NCBI RefSeq assembly: GCF_004358425.1
Contig: NZ_CP037948.1
Span: 310,001 to 374,000, forward strand
Direction: 5' to 3'
DNA length: 64,000 bases
From: Qipengyuania sediminis
GTDB lineage: Bacteria; Pseudomonadota; Alphaproteobacteria; Sphingomonadales; Sphingomonadaceae
The position numbers and the translations under genes were made by a program. The notes under the pieces were generated by a model. It ran no database searches, had not been told where the DNA came from, and worked only from the letters and a program-made list of their open reading frames with translations. Each line of letters opens with the position of its first letter. The first letter of the stretch is position 1. Below, piece by piece: positions 22,728 through 31,669 of this stretch.

Positions 22728-23423
22728 ATGGAATTCGGGACAGTTCTGCACACCCGCCGCCGCCTTTTGAGCGGCATCGCCTTGGGCGGCGCGGTGCTGG
22801 CTCTGCCGGGCTGCGCCAGCGTCGGCGGCGGTTACGGGCTGGTCGATGCGGTGCAGCGGCTGTTGTTTCTATCGAGCGAGCGCGCCTTCGGCCGGATGCT
22901 TCAGGGCGGCGGGTTCTGGGACCAGCAGGTCGCCGCGCTCGGCCTTGCCAATGCGCTGGGCGCGCGGGGCGATGTGCTTTCCCGCATCCTGACCTCGGGC
23001 CTGTTCAAGAGCCGGCTCGACCGGGCGTTCGGCGAGATCGCCTGGCGCGGGGCGGAGCGGGCGGCGCCGATCGTGACCGATGCGGTGCGCGTTATCGGGT
23101 TCGAGAACGCGGTCGATCTGGTACGTGCGCCGCCGAGCGCGGCTACCGCGTTCCTGCGCGGCAACCTCGGCACCCGGCTGGTCGATGCTATGGTGCCCGA
23201 ACTGGGCGCCGCGATGCGCGTGGCGAGCGATCCGCTCGTCGGGCAGGCACTGGCCGCGCTCACGGGCGTGGGTCTCGGCGATGCGGCCACGACCTTCGCC
23301 GCCAGCATCGACGAGGTGATCTGGCGTGAAATCGGCACCGAGGAAGCCGCGATCCGCGCCGATCCCGCTTCCACTCGCGACGCGGCGATCATCGCGGTCT
23401 TCGGTGCGGCGCGCGCGATCTAG
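22728..23423 (+). CDS. DUF4197-like lipoprotein
   Basis: 231 residues. The N-terminus TRRRLLSG...LALPGCASV contains a twin arginine and a lipobox (LPGC), so it is probably a lipoprotein, possibly Tat-exported. The body follows the DUF4197 pattern: [33 protein letters not shown], and a closing [22 protein letters not shown]. Function unknown. ATG 22728 has GGGGAAGGA a few bases upstream. Confidence 0.72.
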   Translation: MEFGTVLHTRRRLLSGIALGGAVLALPGCASVGGGYGLVDAVQRLLFLSSERAFGRMLQGGGFWDQQVAALGLANALGARGDVLSRILTSGLFKSRLDRAFGEIAWRGAERAAPIVTDAVRVIGFENAVDLVRAPPSAATAFLRGNLGTRLVDAMVPELGAAMRVASDPLVGQALAALTGVGLGDAATTFAASIDEVIWREIGTEEAAIRADPASTRDAAIIAVFGAARAI

Positions 23424-23464
23424 CGGGCATTGCCTTCGCCGCGCGGCTTTCGCATAGCGGCCGC

Positions 23465-24154
23465 ATGAAGTTCTTTGCCGACACCGCCGATACCGACGCC
23501 ATCAAGGAGCTCGCCGAAGCCGGGCTGATCGATGGCGTCACCACCAATCCCAGCCTGATTCACAAGGCCGGGCGCGATTTTCTCGAGGTGACGAAGGAAA
23601 TCTGCGCTCTGGTCGACGGCCCGGTAAGCGCCGAGGTGGTGGCCGCCGACCATGCCGAGATGCTGCGCGAAGCCGAAGTGCTGCGCCGCATCGCCGACAA
23701 TGTCTGCATCAAGGTGCCGCTGACCATTGAGGGTCTCAAGACGTGCCGCGCGCTGACGGGCGAGGGCACGATGGTCAATGTTACCCTGTGCTTCTCAGCC
23801 AACCAAGCGCTGCTGGCCGCCAAGGCGGGCGCGACTTTCGTCTCCCCCTTTCTCGGAAGGCACGACGACAACGGCTTCGACGGGCTTGACCTTATCCGCG
23901 ACATTCGGCTCATCTACGACAATTACGGCTTCGCGACCGAAATCCTCGCCGCCAGCATCCGCCACGGCATCCATGTGCTCGAATGCGCGCGGATCGGCGC
24001 CGATGTCATGACCGCGCCGCCTGCCGTCATCATGGGGCTGGCGAAGCACGTGCTGACTGACAAGGGGATCGAAGCCTTCACAGCCGACTGGGCCGCGACG
24101 GGGCAGGCGATTATCGCCCCTGTCGCGCACGATCCTTCGGCAGGCTCAGGATGA
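23465..24154 (+). CDS. fsa: Fructose-6-phosphate aldolase / transaldolase-like protein
   Basis: 229 residues, the short TalC/FSA class. [23 protein letters not shown], the Schiff-base lysine in CIKVPLT near residue 87, and [10 protein letters not shown] are diagnostic. It performs aldol cleavage/transfer on sugar phosphates in central carbon metabolism. The final residues HDPSAGSG come from a REP-like repeat (GATCCTTCGGCAGGCTCAGGATGA) that has supplied the stop codon, so the native C-terminus has probably been replaced. Confidence 0.9.
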   Translation: MKFFADTADTDAIKELAEAGLIDGVTTNPSLIHKAGRDFLEVTKEICALVDGPVSAEVVAADHAEMLREAEVLRRIADNVCIKVPLTIEGLKTCRALTGEGTMVNVTLCFSANQALLAAKAGATFVSPFLGRHDDNGFDGLDLIRDIRLIYDNYGFATEILAASIRHGIHVLECARIGADVMTAPPAVIMGLAKHVLTDKGIEAFTADWAATGQAIIAPVAHDPSAGSG

Positions 24155-24209
24155 GCGGGCGCGGGATGAGGCCATAACGACTTCCGCTCAGCCTTGAGCT
24201 TGTCGAAGG
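24134..24209. repeat. REP-like inverted repeat at the end of fsa
   Basis: Imperfect inverted repeat: left arm CCTTCGGCAGGCTCAGG...GAGCGG, right arm CCGCTCAG...GAGCTTGTCGAAGG (to 24209). It belongs to the sphingomonad CTTCGACAAGCTCA family also seen near 58230 and 60750 in this window. The left arm is inside the fsa frame. Confidence 0.78.
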
Positions 24210-24236
24210 CCACGCGCCGCCCTAGCCCCACGGACC

Positions 24237-26063
24237 ATGACCGAGCAGACGCCCCTCGACCGCTTCCGCCACGCGCTGACCGGCACGGCGCGCGCGCTGT
24301 CGCAGGATGCGGAGGTGGAGGTCGCCTGGACCGCCGATGTGCCCGCGCAGGCGGGGCGCAACTTCCGCGTGCCGCTGCCCGGCCGCACCCTGCCCGAGAG
24401 CCAGGCGCGCGAGGCGCGGGGCGCTGCGGACAGCTTCGCGCTGCGTCTGCGCCATCATGACGAGGGAGTGCATGCGAAAGGCGCGCCGCCCGAGCCGGTT
24501 GCGCGCGCCTGCTACGACGCGATCGAGCAGGCCCGCTACGAAGCGGTGGGCGCGACCAGCATGGGCGGGGTGCGCGCCAATCTCGCCGCGGCGGTGGAGC
24601 AACGCACCGCCGCCGACCCGATCGGACGCGCCAGCAAGGCCGAGGATGTGCCGCTGCCCACCGCGCTCTCGCTGCTGCTGCGCGAGGCGCTGACCGGGGC
24701 CGAGGTGCCCGCGCGCGCCAGCGCCGGGGTCGAGCTGGTTCGCGGCTGGATCGAGGAGAAGGCAGGCGGCGACATCGCCGGGCTTGCCGGAAAGCTCGAA
24801 GACCAGCGCGCCTTCCAGTCGCTCGCGCTCGATCTCCTTCGCCATCTCGACCTCACCCGCCCCGCCCCTTCCGATAGTTCGGACACCGAGGAGGGCGACG
24901 GGGAGGACGGCCCCACCCCCGAGGACGAGGGCGAGGAAGCGCCCGAGGAGGCCGGAGCAGAGCCGCAGAGCGCCGACATGCGGGGCGAACCCACCGACGG
25001 CGACAGCGAGGGCGAGGGCGAGGGAGAGGAGGTCGAGGGCAGCGAGGAGGCGGGCGAAGGCCAACCCTCGGACGAGGCGGAGGAGGGCATGATGCCCGTG
25101 CGTCCCAACCGCCCCTGGACCGAGATCCCCGACGGCTTCGACTACCGCCCCTATACCGAGAAGTTCGACGAGGTGGTGGGCGCGGAGGACCTCTGCGACC
25201 CTGACGAGCTCGAGCGCCTGCGCGCCTATCTCGACAGCCAGCTCGCGGGGCTGCAGGGTCTCGTCACCCGGCTCGCCAACCGGCTGCAGCGGCGGCTGAT
25301 GGCGCAGCAGAACAGGAGCTGGGACTTTGACCAGGAGGAGGGGCTGCTCGATGCCGCCCGCCTCGCCCGCGTGGTCATCAGCCCCGGCCACTCGCTCAGC
25401 TACAAGGTCGAACGCGAGACCGACTTCAAGGACACCGTCGTCACGCTGCTGATCGACAATTCGGGCTCGATGCGCGGCCGCCCGATCAGCATCGCCGCGA
25501 TCAGCGCCGACATCCTCGCCCGCACGCTGGAGCGCTGCGGGGTCAAGACCGAGATCCTGGGCTTCACCACCCGCGCCTGGAAGGGCGGCCAGGCGCGCGA
25601 GATGTGGCTCGCCGACGGCCGCCCGCAGAACCCCGGCCGGCTCAACGATCTCCGCCACATCGTCTACAAGCAGGCCGACGAGCCCTGGCGCCGCGCGCGC
25701 CGCAACCTCGGGCTGATGATGCGCGAGGGGCTCTTGAAGGAGAACATCGACGGCGAGGCGCTGCTCTGGGCGCACGACCGCCTGCTCCGCCGCCCCGAGG
25801 ACCGCCGCATCCTGATGGTCATCAGCGACGGCGCCCCGGTCGATGACAGCACGCTGAGCGTCAACCAGGCAGGCTATCTCGAAAGCCATCTGCGCAAGGT
25901 GATCGACTGGATCGAGAAGCAGAGTCCCGTCCAGCTCGTCGCCATCGGCATCGGCCACGACGTCACCCGCTACTACCGCCGCGCGGTCACGATCATGGAC
26001 GTCGAACAACTCGGCGGCACGATGATCGAGCAATTGGCCGGGCTGTTCGAGGGAGACGGGTGA
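24237..26063 (+). CDS. cobT: Cobaltochelatase CobT subunit
   Basis: 608 residues. The N-terminal helical domain is followed by a very acidic Glu/Asp/Gly-rich linker (about residues 215-285) and a C-terminal von Willebrand A domain with MIDAS motif LLIDNSGSM near residue 405, ending with [14 protein letters not shown] and [11 protein letters not shown]. CobT works with CobS (AAA+) and CobN to insert cobalt into the corrin ring in aerobic B12 synthesis. CobS and CobN are not in the window. The stop overlaps the start of the nitroreductase gene (TGATG). Confidence 0.94.
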   Translation: MTEQTPLDRFRHALTGTARALSQDAEVEVAWTADVPAQAGRNFRVPLPGRTLPESQAREARGAADSFALRLRHHDEGVHAKGAPPEPVARACYDAIEQARYEAVGATSMGGVRANLAAAVEQRTAADPIGRASKAEDVPLPTALSLLLREALTGAEVPARASAGVELVRGWIEEKAGGDIAGLAGKLEDQRAFQSLALDLLRHLDLTRPAPSDSSDTEEGDGEDGPTPEDEGEEAPEEAGAEPQSADMRGEPTDGDSEGEGEGEEVEGSEEAGEGQPSDEAEEGMMPVRPNRPWTEIPDGFDYRPYTEKFDEVVGAEDLCDPDELERLRAYLDSQLAGLQGLVTRLANRLQRRLMAQQNRSWDFDQEEGLLDAARLARVVISPGHSLSYKVERETDFKDTVVTLLIDNSGSMRGRPISIAAISADILARTLERCGVKTEILGFTTRAWKGGQAREMWLADGRPQNPGRLNDLRHIVYKQADEPWRRARRNLGLMMREGLLKENIDGEALLWAHDRLLRRPEDRRILMVISDGAPVDDSTLSVNQAGYLESHLRKVIDWIEKQSPVQLVAIGIGHDVTRYYRRAVTIMDVEQLGGTMIEQLAGLFEGDG

Positions 26064-26737
26064 TGCAAGTCTCCGAAGCCGTCGCCAGCCGCCGCTCGAT
26101 CCGTGCGTTTCTTGATCGGCCGGTCGATCAGGCGGTGCTGGCGCGGGTGCTCGAACGGGCGCAGCGGGCGCCTTCGGGGGGGAATACGCAGCCCTGGCAT
26201 GGAATCATGCTGACCGGCGAGCCCCTGCAGCGGCTGATCGCGCGGGTGGCGGAGGATCTGCCGCGCGGGAAAGAGGCTTTCGCGCCCGAATACAGCATCT
26301 ATCCTCCCGAGCTCGACGGGCATTACGAGACCCGGCGGCGCGGGGTGGGCGAGGATATGTATGGCGCGCTGCAAATCCCGCGCGACAACAAGCTCCAGCG
26401 GTTGATGTGGTTCGCCAGGAACTTCCGCGCCTTCGAGGCGCCGGTGCTGATGCTGGTGCATACCCCGCGCTACATGGGCCCGCCGCAGTGGTCTGACATC
26501 GGCATGTGGCTGCAGACGATCATGCTGCTGCTGCGCGAAGAAGGGCTCGATAGCTGTGCGCAGGAAGCCTGGGCGGTCTATTCACCGCAAATCCGCGAGG
26601 TGGTGGCAATCCCCGACGACCATATCTTCTTCTGCGGGCTCGCGATCGGCTACCGCGATCCGGACGCACCGGTGAACGCCTTCCAGGTGGCACGCGCCCC
26701 GCTCGACCAGGCGGTGCGGTGGGAGGGTTGGCAGTAG
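26063..26737 (+). CDS. Nitroreductase family FMN oxidoreductase
   Basis: 224 residues. RRSIRAF near residue 10 and APSGGNTQPW near 38 are the FMN-binding signatures; the C-terminal FCGLAIGYRDPDAPVN closes the fold. Members reduce nitro compounds, quinones or enones with NAD(P)H. ATG 26063 overlaps the cobT stop by 1 base (a GTG immediately before is the alternative), so it is coupled to cobT; related flavoproteins such as BluB use this fold for the B12 lower ligand, but this one lacks features that would let me call it BluB. Confidence 0.88.
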   Translation: MQVSEAVASRRSIRAFLDRPVDQAVLARVLERAQRAPSGGNTQPWHGIMLTGEPLQRLIARVAEDLPRGKEAFAPEYSIYPPELDGHYETRRRGVGEDMYGALQIPRDNKLQRLMWFARNFRAFEAPVLMLVHTPRYMGPPQWSDIGMWLQTIMLLLREEGLDSCAQEAWAVYSPQIREVVAIPDDHIFFCGLAIGYRDPDAPVNAFQVARAPLDQAVRWEGWQ

Positions 26738-26764
26738 GCCCAGCGCCACCTATCCGCAGCGCGC

Positions 26765-28210
26765 ATGACCGATAGCCCGCTGCGCCTCTACAACTCGCTG
26801 ACCCGCCGCCTCGAGACCTTCACGCCCATCCATCCGGGCGCGGCGCGCGTCTATTCCTGCGGTCCGACGGTCTACAATTACCCCCACATCGGCAATATGC
26901 GCGCCTATGTCTTCGCCGACGTGCTGGGGCGGGCGCTGCGGTCGAAGGGCTACGAGCTTACCCACGTCATCAACATCACCGATGTCGGCCACCTCACCGA
27001 CGATGGCGACGCAGGCGAGGACAAGCTGGAGAAGGCGGCAGTCGGCGGGAGCGCACGCGACATCGCCCGCCATTATACCGAGGCCTATTGGGCGGACTTT
27101 CGCGCACTCAATTGTCGGGAGCCTGCCCACTGGACCGTCGCAACCGCTTACGTCCCGCAGATGATCGAATTCGCGAAGAGAATCGCGGAAAAGCACTGCT
27201 ACGAGCTGCCGAGCGGGCTCTATTTCGACACATCCACCGTGCCCGACTACGGCCGGCTGGCGCGCGCCGCGACGGGTGAGGGCGAGAGCCGCATCGACCC
27301 CGTGGACGGCAAGCGCAACGCCGCGGATTTCGCGATCTGGCGCCGCACCCCGCCGGGCGAGACGCGGCAGATGGAATGGGACAGCCCCTGGGGCCGCGGC
27401 GCGCCCGGCTGGCACCTCGAATGCAGCGTGATGAGCGGCGAGGTGCTCGGCTTCCCCTTCGACATCCACACCGGCGGGATCGACCACCGCGAGATCCATC
27501 ACCCCAACGAGATCGCGCAGAACCAGGCGCATTGCGGCAGCGCCGATCCGGGCGCCGCAATCTGGATGCACAACAACTTCCTGGTCGATCGAACAGGCAA
27601 GATGAGCAAGTCGGCGGGCGAGTTCCTGCGCCTCCAGACCCTCATCGACCGCGGCTACCACCCGCTGGCATATCGGATGATGTGCCTCCAGGCCCACTAC
27701 CGCAGCGAGCTGGAGTTCACCTGGGAGGGACTGGGCGCGGCGCTGACCCGGTTAAAGCGGATGGTGATGGGGACTTCTAAGTTCCTCAGTCGCGAGAACT
27801 ATTCTGCCTCGTTCGATCAAGGGGCGAAGCCTGCGTTCCGGCGCGAGATTCTGAACGGCATCGACCAAGCTCTCTCGGACGATCTGAATACGCCGATGGC
27901 GTTGACCATAGTGGAGAGGTTGTTGCTACCATCTAGCTCGATCGAACCCTTCGAGCGGTGGGGGGTGGTCAAGGAACTCGATCAAATATTCGGATTGAGG
28001 CTCTTTGACTTGGTTCGTGCCGACCTCCGCATCCGGCCCAAGTCCGCCACTATTACCGAGACCGAGATCGAAGCCCAACTCGTCCGCCGCAAGGAGGCGC
28101 GCTCGGCGAGGGACTTCGCCACCTCCGATGCCATCCGCGACGAGCTTGCGGCGCGAGGGGTTGAGGTGATGGACGGCGATCCGCTGGAGTGGGAATGGAA
28201 GCTCTCGTGA
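26765..28210 (+). CDS. cysS: Cysteinyl-tRNA synthetase
   Basis: 481 residues, class I synthetase. YSCGPTVYNYPHIGNMRAY carries the HIGH-like motif and first zinc Cys; the KMSKS loop is KMSKSAGEF near residue 280; WHLECSVM and GGIDHREIHHPNE complete the zinc site. From about 27770 to 28020 the DNA becomes clearly less GC-biased at third positions (TCTAAG, TCATCTAGC, TTGAGGCTC) than the rest of the gene, suggesting a recombined segment in the anticodon-binding part. The protein still reads through intact. Confidence 0.95.
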   Translation: MTDSPLRLYNSLTRRLETFTPIHPGAARVYSCGPTVYNYPHIGNMRAYVFADVLGRALRSKGYELTHVINITDVGHLTDDGDAGEDKLEKAAVGGSARDIARHYTEAYWADFRALNCREPAHWTVATAYVPQMIEFAKRIAEKHCYELPSGLYFDTSTVPDYGRLARAATGEGESRIDPVDGKRNAADFAIWRRTPPGETRQMEWDSPWGRGAPGWHLECSVMSGEVLGFPFDIHTGGIDHREIHHPNEIAQNQAHCGSADPGAAIWMHNNFLVDRTGKMSKSAGEFLRLQTLIDRGYHPLAYRMMCLQAHYRSELEFTWEGLGAALTRLKRMVMGTSKFLSRENYSASFDQGAKPAFRREILNGIDQALSDDLNTPMALTIVERLLLPSSSIEPFERWGVVKELDQIFGLRLFDLVRADLRIRPKSATITETEIEAQLVRRKEARSARDFATSDAIRDELAARGVEVMDGDPLEWEWKLS

Positions 28211-28219
28211 TCTTATTGG

Positions 28220-28312
28220 CTCGTCACCCGGGGCTTGACCCGGGGTCCCGCTTTTCTTCGAGCGCGGCGCCCGCAAGGGAAGCCTTGGACCGGATCAAGT
28301 CCGGGCCGACGA
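28220..28312. repeat. REP-like palindromic sequence after cysS
   Basis: Contains CCCGGGGCTTGACCCGGGG (28228-28246) followed by GTCCCGCTTTTC, then a half-related GGACCGGATCAAGTCCGGGCC near 28288-28308. The first part may act as a terminator for cysS (hairpin followed by CTTTTC). Both parts are of a type common between alphaproteobacterial genes. Confidence 0.6.
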
Positions 28313-28332
28313 TGAGGGCGGGGGAGTAGACA

Positions 28333-29271
28333 GTGACAACCACGCTCCTCTCCGCCCTCGTGCGCCCGCTGCTCGAACCGCAGCTGCCCGACTGGGTCGC
28401 GCCGCGCTGGTTCCTGTCGAAGGAGGAAGCGCTGGCGCTGGCGCCCGAGGCGGCGATCGGTTGGGTCGATCTCAACGACAAGGAGGCGATGGCCGAAATT
28501 GTCACCGCCGCCACCAGCCTCAAATGGCTCAACTCGATCTACGCCGGGCTCGATTTTCTCCCGCTCGACCTTCTGGCCGAGCGCGGGGTCACGGTCACCA
28601 ACGGCGCGGGGATCAATGCGATCACCATCGCCGAATATACCGTCATGCTCATGCTGACCCACGCCAAGGGCTATGCCCAGGTGGTGCGGGCACAGGATCG
28701 TCGCGAGTGGCTTCTGGATAGCCCCGGCAAGCGCGAGCTTGCCGGGGAACGTGTGCTGCTGCTGGGGCTCGGAGCGATCGGCGGGCTTATCAAGACCCGG
28801 CTTGAGGCGTTCGGCATGGAGGTCGTGCCGGTCCGCCGAAGCCCGGCGCCCGGCGCGCTCGGACCGGACGCATGGCGCGTCGAGCTCGGCAGCTTCGACT
28901 GGGTGATCCTCGCCGTGCCGGCCACGCCCGAAACTCGCCACCTCATCGGCGCGAATGAGCTATCGGCGATGAAACCCAGCGCCGTTCTCGTGAATATCGC
29001 GCGCGGCGAGGTCGTGGACCAGGACGCCTTGCTGTCGGCGCTGAAGGAGCGAAGGATCGACGGCGCGCTGCTCGATGTAACGACCCCCGAACCGCTGCCG
29101 CCCGATGACCCGCTGTGGACTGCACCTGGCGCGCAGATCACCATGCACCTGTCGGGCCGGGCGCAGACCAAGATGATTCAGCGCAGCGCGGCCCGCTTCC
29201 TCGACAATCTCGAACGCTGGCACCGCGGCGAACCGGTCGAGCCGCGCTTCGATCTCACCGCCGGATATTGA
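28333..29271 (+). CDS. D-2-hydroxyacid dehydrogenase (NAD-dependent)
   Basis: 312 residues. The C-terminal NAD domain has GLGAIGGLIKTRL (Rossmann, near 140), VNIARGEVVDQDAL near 220 and a catalytic His near 273 in ITMHLSG, with Arg and Glu in the usual places. The N-terminal substrate domain holds NGAGINAITIAEYTV. It acts on unidentified 2-keto/2-hydroxy acids. Starts at GTG 28333, 8 residues before the first conserved segment. Confidence 0.88.
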   Translation: MTTTLLSALVRPLLEPQLPDWVAPRWFLSKEEALALAPEAAIGWVDLNDKEAMAEIVTAATSLKWLNSIYAGLDFLPLDLLAERGVTVTNGAGINAITIAEYTVMLMLTHAKGYAQVVRAQDRREWLLDSPGKRELAGERVLLLGLGAIGGLIKTRLEAFGMEVVPVRRSPAPGALGPDAWRVELGSFDWVILAVPATPETRHLIGANELSAMKPSAVLVNIARGEVVDQDALLSALKERRIDGALLDVTTPEPLPPDDPLWTAPGAQITMHLSGRAQTKMIQRSAARFLDNLERWHRGEPVEPRFDLTAGY

Positions 29272-29321
29272 GCCGTCCCCGGCGGCCAGGTGCCGAAGGT
29301 TACACCCGGGTTACACCTCCC

Positions 29322-29711
29322 TCAACTCTCCTCCACCAGCAGCAGTTCGCAGGTTACCACGAGGCGCGGGGCAGGGAGGAGGCGGTGCTCGGCTTCGACC
29401 ACTGCTGCCTCCGCCACAATCTGTCCGGGAATGGCGAATTCATGATCGGGCAGGGCGGCGAGGAACCGCTCGCCCGCCGCCGCCGCCTCGTCGCCCGCGA
29501 ACAGCAGCGTCAGCGTGTGGCGGCTGCCGGCAAAGGTGATGCTCGCCCAGGCCTTTTCGCGGTGGGACAACACCTGGCCGTAATGGTCGCCAAGCATCAG
29601 CAGCGCTTCGCGCAGGCGGTCGCCCGTAGTGCGATGCGGCGGGGCGGGGCGCCAGCCGCCCGGGGCGATGCCGAAGGCGGCGGGCTGGGGGGTGACGAAT
29701 TCAGCGCGCAT
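29322..29711 (-). CDS. Conserved-looking protein of unknown function
   Basis: 129 residues, no signal peptide, no obvious motif. The first 35 residues are Pro-rich (TPQPAAFGIAPGGWRPAPPHR); the rest has an alternating alpha/beta appearance (REKAWASITFAGSRHTLTLLFAG, ending in APRLVVTCELLLVEE). It overlaps by 11 bases the preceding small gene (29701-29910), so the two form a transcription unit that lies behind a LexA-type operator. I cannot assign a function. Confidence 0.65.
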   Translation of the reverse strand: MRAEFVTPQPAAFGIAPGGWRPAPPHRTTGDRLREALLMLGDHYGQVLSHREKAWASITFAGSRHTLTLLFAGDEAAAAGERFLAALPDHEFAIPGQIVAEAAVVEAEHRLLPAPRLVVTCELLLVEES

Positions 29712-29910
29712 CGCTGTTCTCCTGCTGGCGATTGGTGGCGAAATCGAAACCTTCCATGAAGCCGCGCAACCGCTGATCGAGCGGCGGGCGCACCGAGCGG
29801 CCGCCGCGCATATCGCCGACCAAACGGGGGTCGTTTGCCGCCGCCCGCCCGAAGTGGCTGGCGGACATCGCGTGGCGGCTGAGGAACTGTTCGACGGCTC
29901 GGATCAACAT
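29701..29910 (-). CDS. Small HTH-like protein behind a LexA-type box
   Basis: 69 residues. AVEQFLSRHAMSASHFGRAA...DPRLVGDMRGGRSVRPPLDQRLRGFMEGF resembles the small alphaproteobacterial XRE-like proteins of the form 'FG..A..D...V..LR.GR', which are thought to bind DNA. The start is ATG 29910 with GAGGAG 5 bases upstream; the frame remains open beyond 30800 only as a shadow of the S24 gene. Divergent from the S24 repressor gene; a GTTC-N7-GTTC box lies 31 bases upstream. Confidence 0.62.
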   Translation of the reverse strand: MLIRAVEQFLSRHAMSASHFGRAAANDPRLVGDMRGGRSVRPPLDQRLRGFMEGFDFATNRQQENSDAR

Positions 29911-29941
29911 GACGCTCCTCGATGGGCTGGATCGAATCGGT

Positions 29942-29956
29942 GTTCGTGATATGTTC
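29942..29956. promoter_or_regulatory. LexA-type SOS box GTTC-N7-GTTC
   Basis: The sequence reads GTTCGTGATATGTTC, an exact match to the alphaproteobacterial LexA operator GTTC-N7-GTTC. It overlaps a probable -10 (CATATC on the minus strand, 18 bases from TAGACA at 29977-29972) for the small HTH gene and ends 14 bases before the -35 of the S24 gene. Confidence 0.7.
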
Positions 29957-29970
29957 CAGCGGGTTTGCGG

Positions 29971-29999
29971 TTGTCTAGGAAAAACGAGACTGGTATAGG
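29971..29999 (+). promoter_or_regulatory. Promoter of the S24 repressor gene
   Basis: TTGTCT (29971-29976), 17-base spacer, TATAGG (29994-29999). The ATG at 30007 lies only 7 bases beyond the -10, so the mRNA would start at or within a base or two of the start codon (leaderless). Its -35 overlaps the -35 of the divergent promoter (TAGACA on the other strand), so the two promoters probably compete. Confidence 0.6.
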
Positions 30000-30006
30000 A
30001 CTTCCT

Positions 30007-30660
30007 ATGTCGAAAAACATTTCCGATGGCGCGGCGGCGCGCGCCATGCTGCAGGACGTTGCGCGCCAGCGCGGCAAGAGCCTTGCCGAACTGTCGCGGC
30101 TGATCGGCCGCAATCCCGCCTATCTTCAGCAATATGTGATGAGGGGGAGCCCCCGGCAGTTGAACGCTGCCGACGTCCGCACCATTGCCGATTACCTGGG
30201 TGTTGCGGCAAGCGCGCTCGGGCCCCTCGCCCCCGCCGGCACCAGTGCTGCGCCCCGCGGCTATTGGCGCGAAGTGCCGCGCATCGCGCTCGAGGCTTCG
30301 GCCGGGCCGGGGGCTGTCGGCCTCGAGGAGATCGCTTATGACACGATCCGTTTCTCGCACCGCTGGCTGCGAGAAATGGGGCTCGAAGGCGCTGCGCTGT
30401 CCGCCATTCGGGTCGAGGGTGAGAGCATGGAACCGGTCCTGCGCAGCGGCGATGAGATCGTGGTCGACCGCAACAAGCGGACCGGCGAGGGCATATTCGT
30501 GGTCCGCATCGGCGACGCGCTGCATGTAAAGACCGTCCTCGCCGCGGTTCCGGGCCGCATAACTCTGATAAGCGAAAACCACGCCTATCCCCCTCTCGAG
30601 CTCGCGCGCGACGAGGTCGAGATCATCGGCCGCGTCGTTTGGAAGGGCGGGCGGGTCTGA
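30007..30660 (+). CDS. S24/LexA-like HTH repressor (CI type)
   Basis: 217 residues. The N-terminal part has an XRE-type HTH (KSLAELSRLIGRNPAYLQQYV). The C-terminal part is an S24 peptidase domain with the Ser in VEGESMEP near 140 and the Lys in LHVKTVL near 175; EASAGPG near 100 offers the Ala-Gly autocleavage site. Such proteins self-cleave on RecA filaments and derepress stress or phage genes. ATG 30007 is chosen because it directly follows the promoter; the frame extends to 29965 but that would overlap the promoter. Not the canonical LexA, whose winged HTH differs. Confidence 0.85.
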   Translation: MSKNISDGAAARAMLQDVARQRGKSLAELSRLIGRNPAYLQQYVMRGSPRQLNAADVRTIADYLGVAASALGPLAPAGTSAAPRGYWREVPRIALEASAGPGAVGLEEIAYDTIRFSHRWLREMGLEGAALSAIRVEGESMEPVLRSGDEIVVDRNKRTGEGIFVVRIGDALHVKTVLAAVPGRITLISENHAYPPLELARDEVEIIGRVVWKGGRV

Positions 30661-30866
30661 ACGACCGTCCCGTTTTGGCATAGGCGGCATAGGGCGGTCG
30701 CGCTGCCGATTAAGAACTGTACTGCTGGCATCGAGAATCGGGCGAACCGGTCTTCGTTGGGCGCATTCGGTGGGTCGATCGCCAGGAAAAGCAGCGCTTT
30801 TCCGGCGGCCGGCCTCGGGGAAATCTCGCGGCGGCCTTCCTGGCGGCCGCGCAGGAAGGAACGGAC

Positions 30867-31526
30867 ATGACAGCAATCACTACACTCGCGAAAGCCGCTT
30901 TGGCCGGTGCGAGCCTCGCCCTGGCCGCTGGCGCGGCCTCGGCGGCAACCGTCACCTTTACGGGCGGCACGGGCGGCAATGGCCCTGGCGAAACGGATTA
31001 CGCGAACTTCCAGACAAGCTTCGGCAACCAGAGCAACGCCTCCAACAGCGGCATCTATGCTGGCTCCGTTGCCGGCGTCGCGGCAGCACCGGCCTTCGGC
31101 GATCAGGGCGACCCGTTCTATGCCGTGCTCGGCGGTGGCGGCGTGACGTTCACCTTTGCCTCGGCGATCGACGTCCTCAATTTCGACCTGGGATCGGCGG
31201 ACGATTACAACTCGGTCACGATCTTCTTCGCGGGCGGCGGCAGCCAGACCTTCACCGGGGCGCAGCTCAACCCCCCCGGTCCGGCCACCGGCAATCAGAA
31301 CATCGCGGCGACCAATGGCCGGGTCCGCATCAACAGCTATGGCCAGGCCTTTACCAGTGCGCGGTTCACATCGACCGGCAATTCGTTCGAATTCGACAAT
31401 CTGGCGACGGGTGCGGTTCCCGAACCCGGCACCTGGGCGATGATGATCCTGGGCTTCGGCGCCATCGGCGGGGCCCTTCGGCGCAAGTCGCGGGTGACCT
31501 TCGCGACCCGCGCGGCGCTCGCATAA
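30867..31526 (+). CDS. PEP-CTERM sorting-domain protein
   Basis: 219 residues. A signal peptide (LAGASLALAAGAASA) precedes an all-beta body rich in Gly, Ser, Thr and Asn (VTFTFASAIDVLNFDLGSADDYN), consistent with a lectin- or adhesin-like fold, and the C-terminal VPEPGTWAMMILGFGAIGG plus arginines for exosortase sorting. Role probably at the cell surface or in the matrix. A terminator-like hairpin follows at 31582-31610. Confidence 0.87.
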   Translation: MTAITTLAKAALAGASLALAAGAASAATVTFTGGTGGNGPGETDYANFQTSFGNQSNASNSGIYAGSVAGVAAAPAFGDQGDPFYAVLGGGGVTFTFASAIDVLNFDLGSADDYNSVTIFFAGGGSQTFTGAQLNPPGPATGNQNIAATNGRVRINSYGQAFTSARFTSTGNSFEFDNLATGAVPEPGTWAMMILGFGAIGGALRRKSRVTFATRAALA

Positions 31527-31581
31527 AACCGGGCGATCCGCGCCTCCAATCCGGGGGGCGGACTGTCTTGTATCCATCGAC

Positions 31582-31610
31582 GGGGCCTGCCGGTGACGGC
31601 GGGCCCCTTT
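31582..31610 (+). terminator. Rho-independent terminator after the PEP-CTERM gene
   Basis: GGGGCCTGCCG, loop GTGA, CGGCGGGCCCC, then TTT: an 11-bp stem with one G-T wobble. It ends the PEP-CTERM transcript before the MBL gene. Confidence 0.65.
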
Positions 31611-31669
31611 GGTTCGCGGGGCCCCGAACTTTGCTTGCGCGCAGGGCGCCCACGCGCCATCTGCCGGGT

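Noticed and set aside
30661..30700. Terminator after the S24 gene
   Set aside because: CGACCGTCCC can pair with GGGCGGTCG, but the loop is 20 bases and no T-tract follows; too weak to call.
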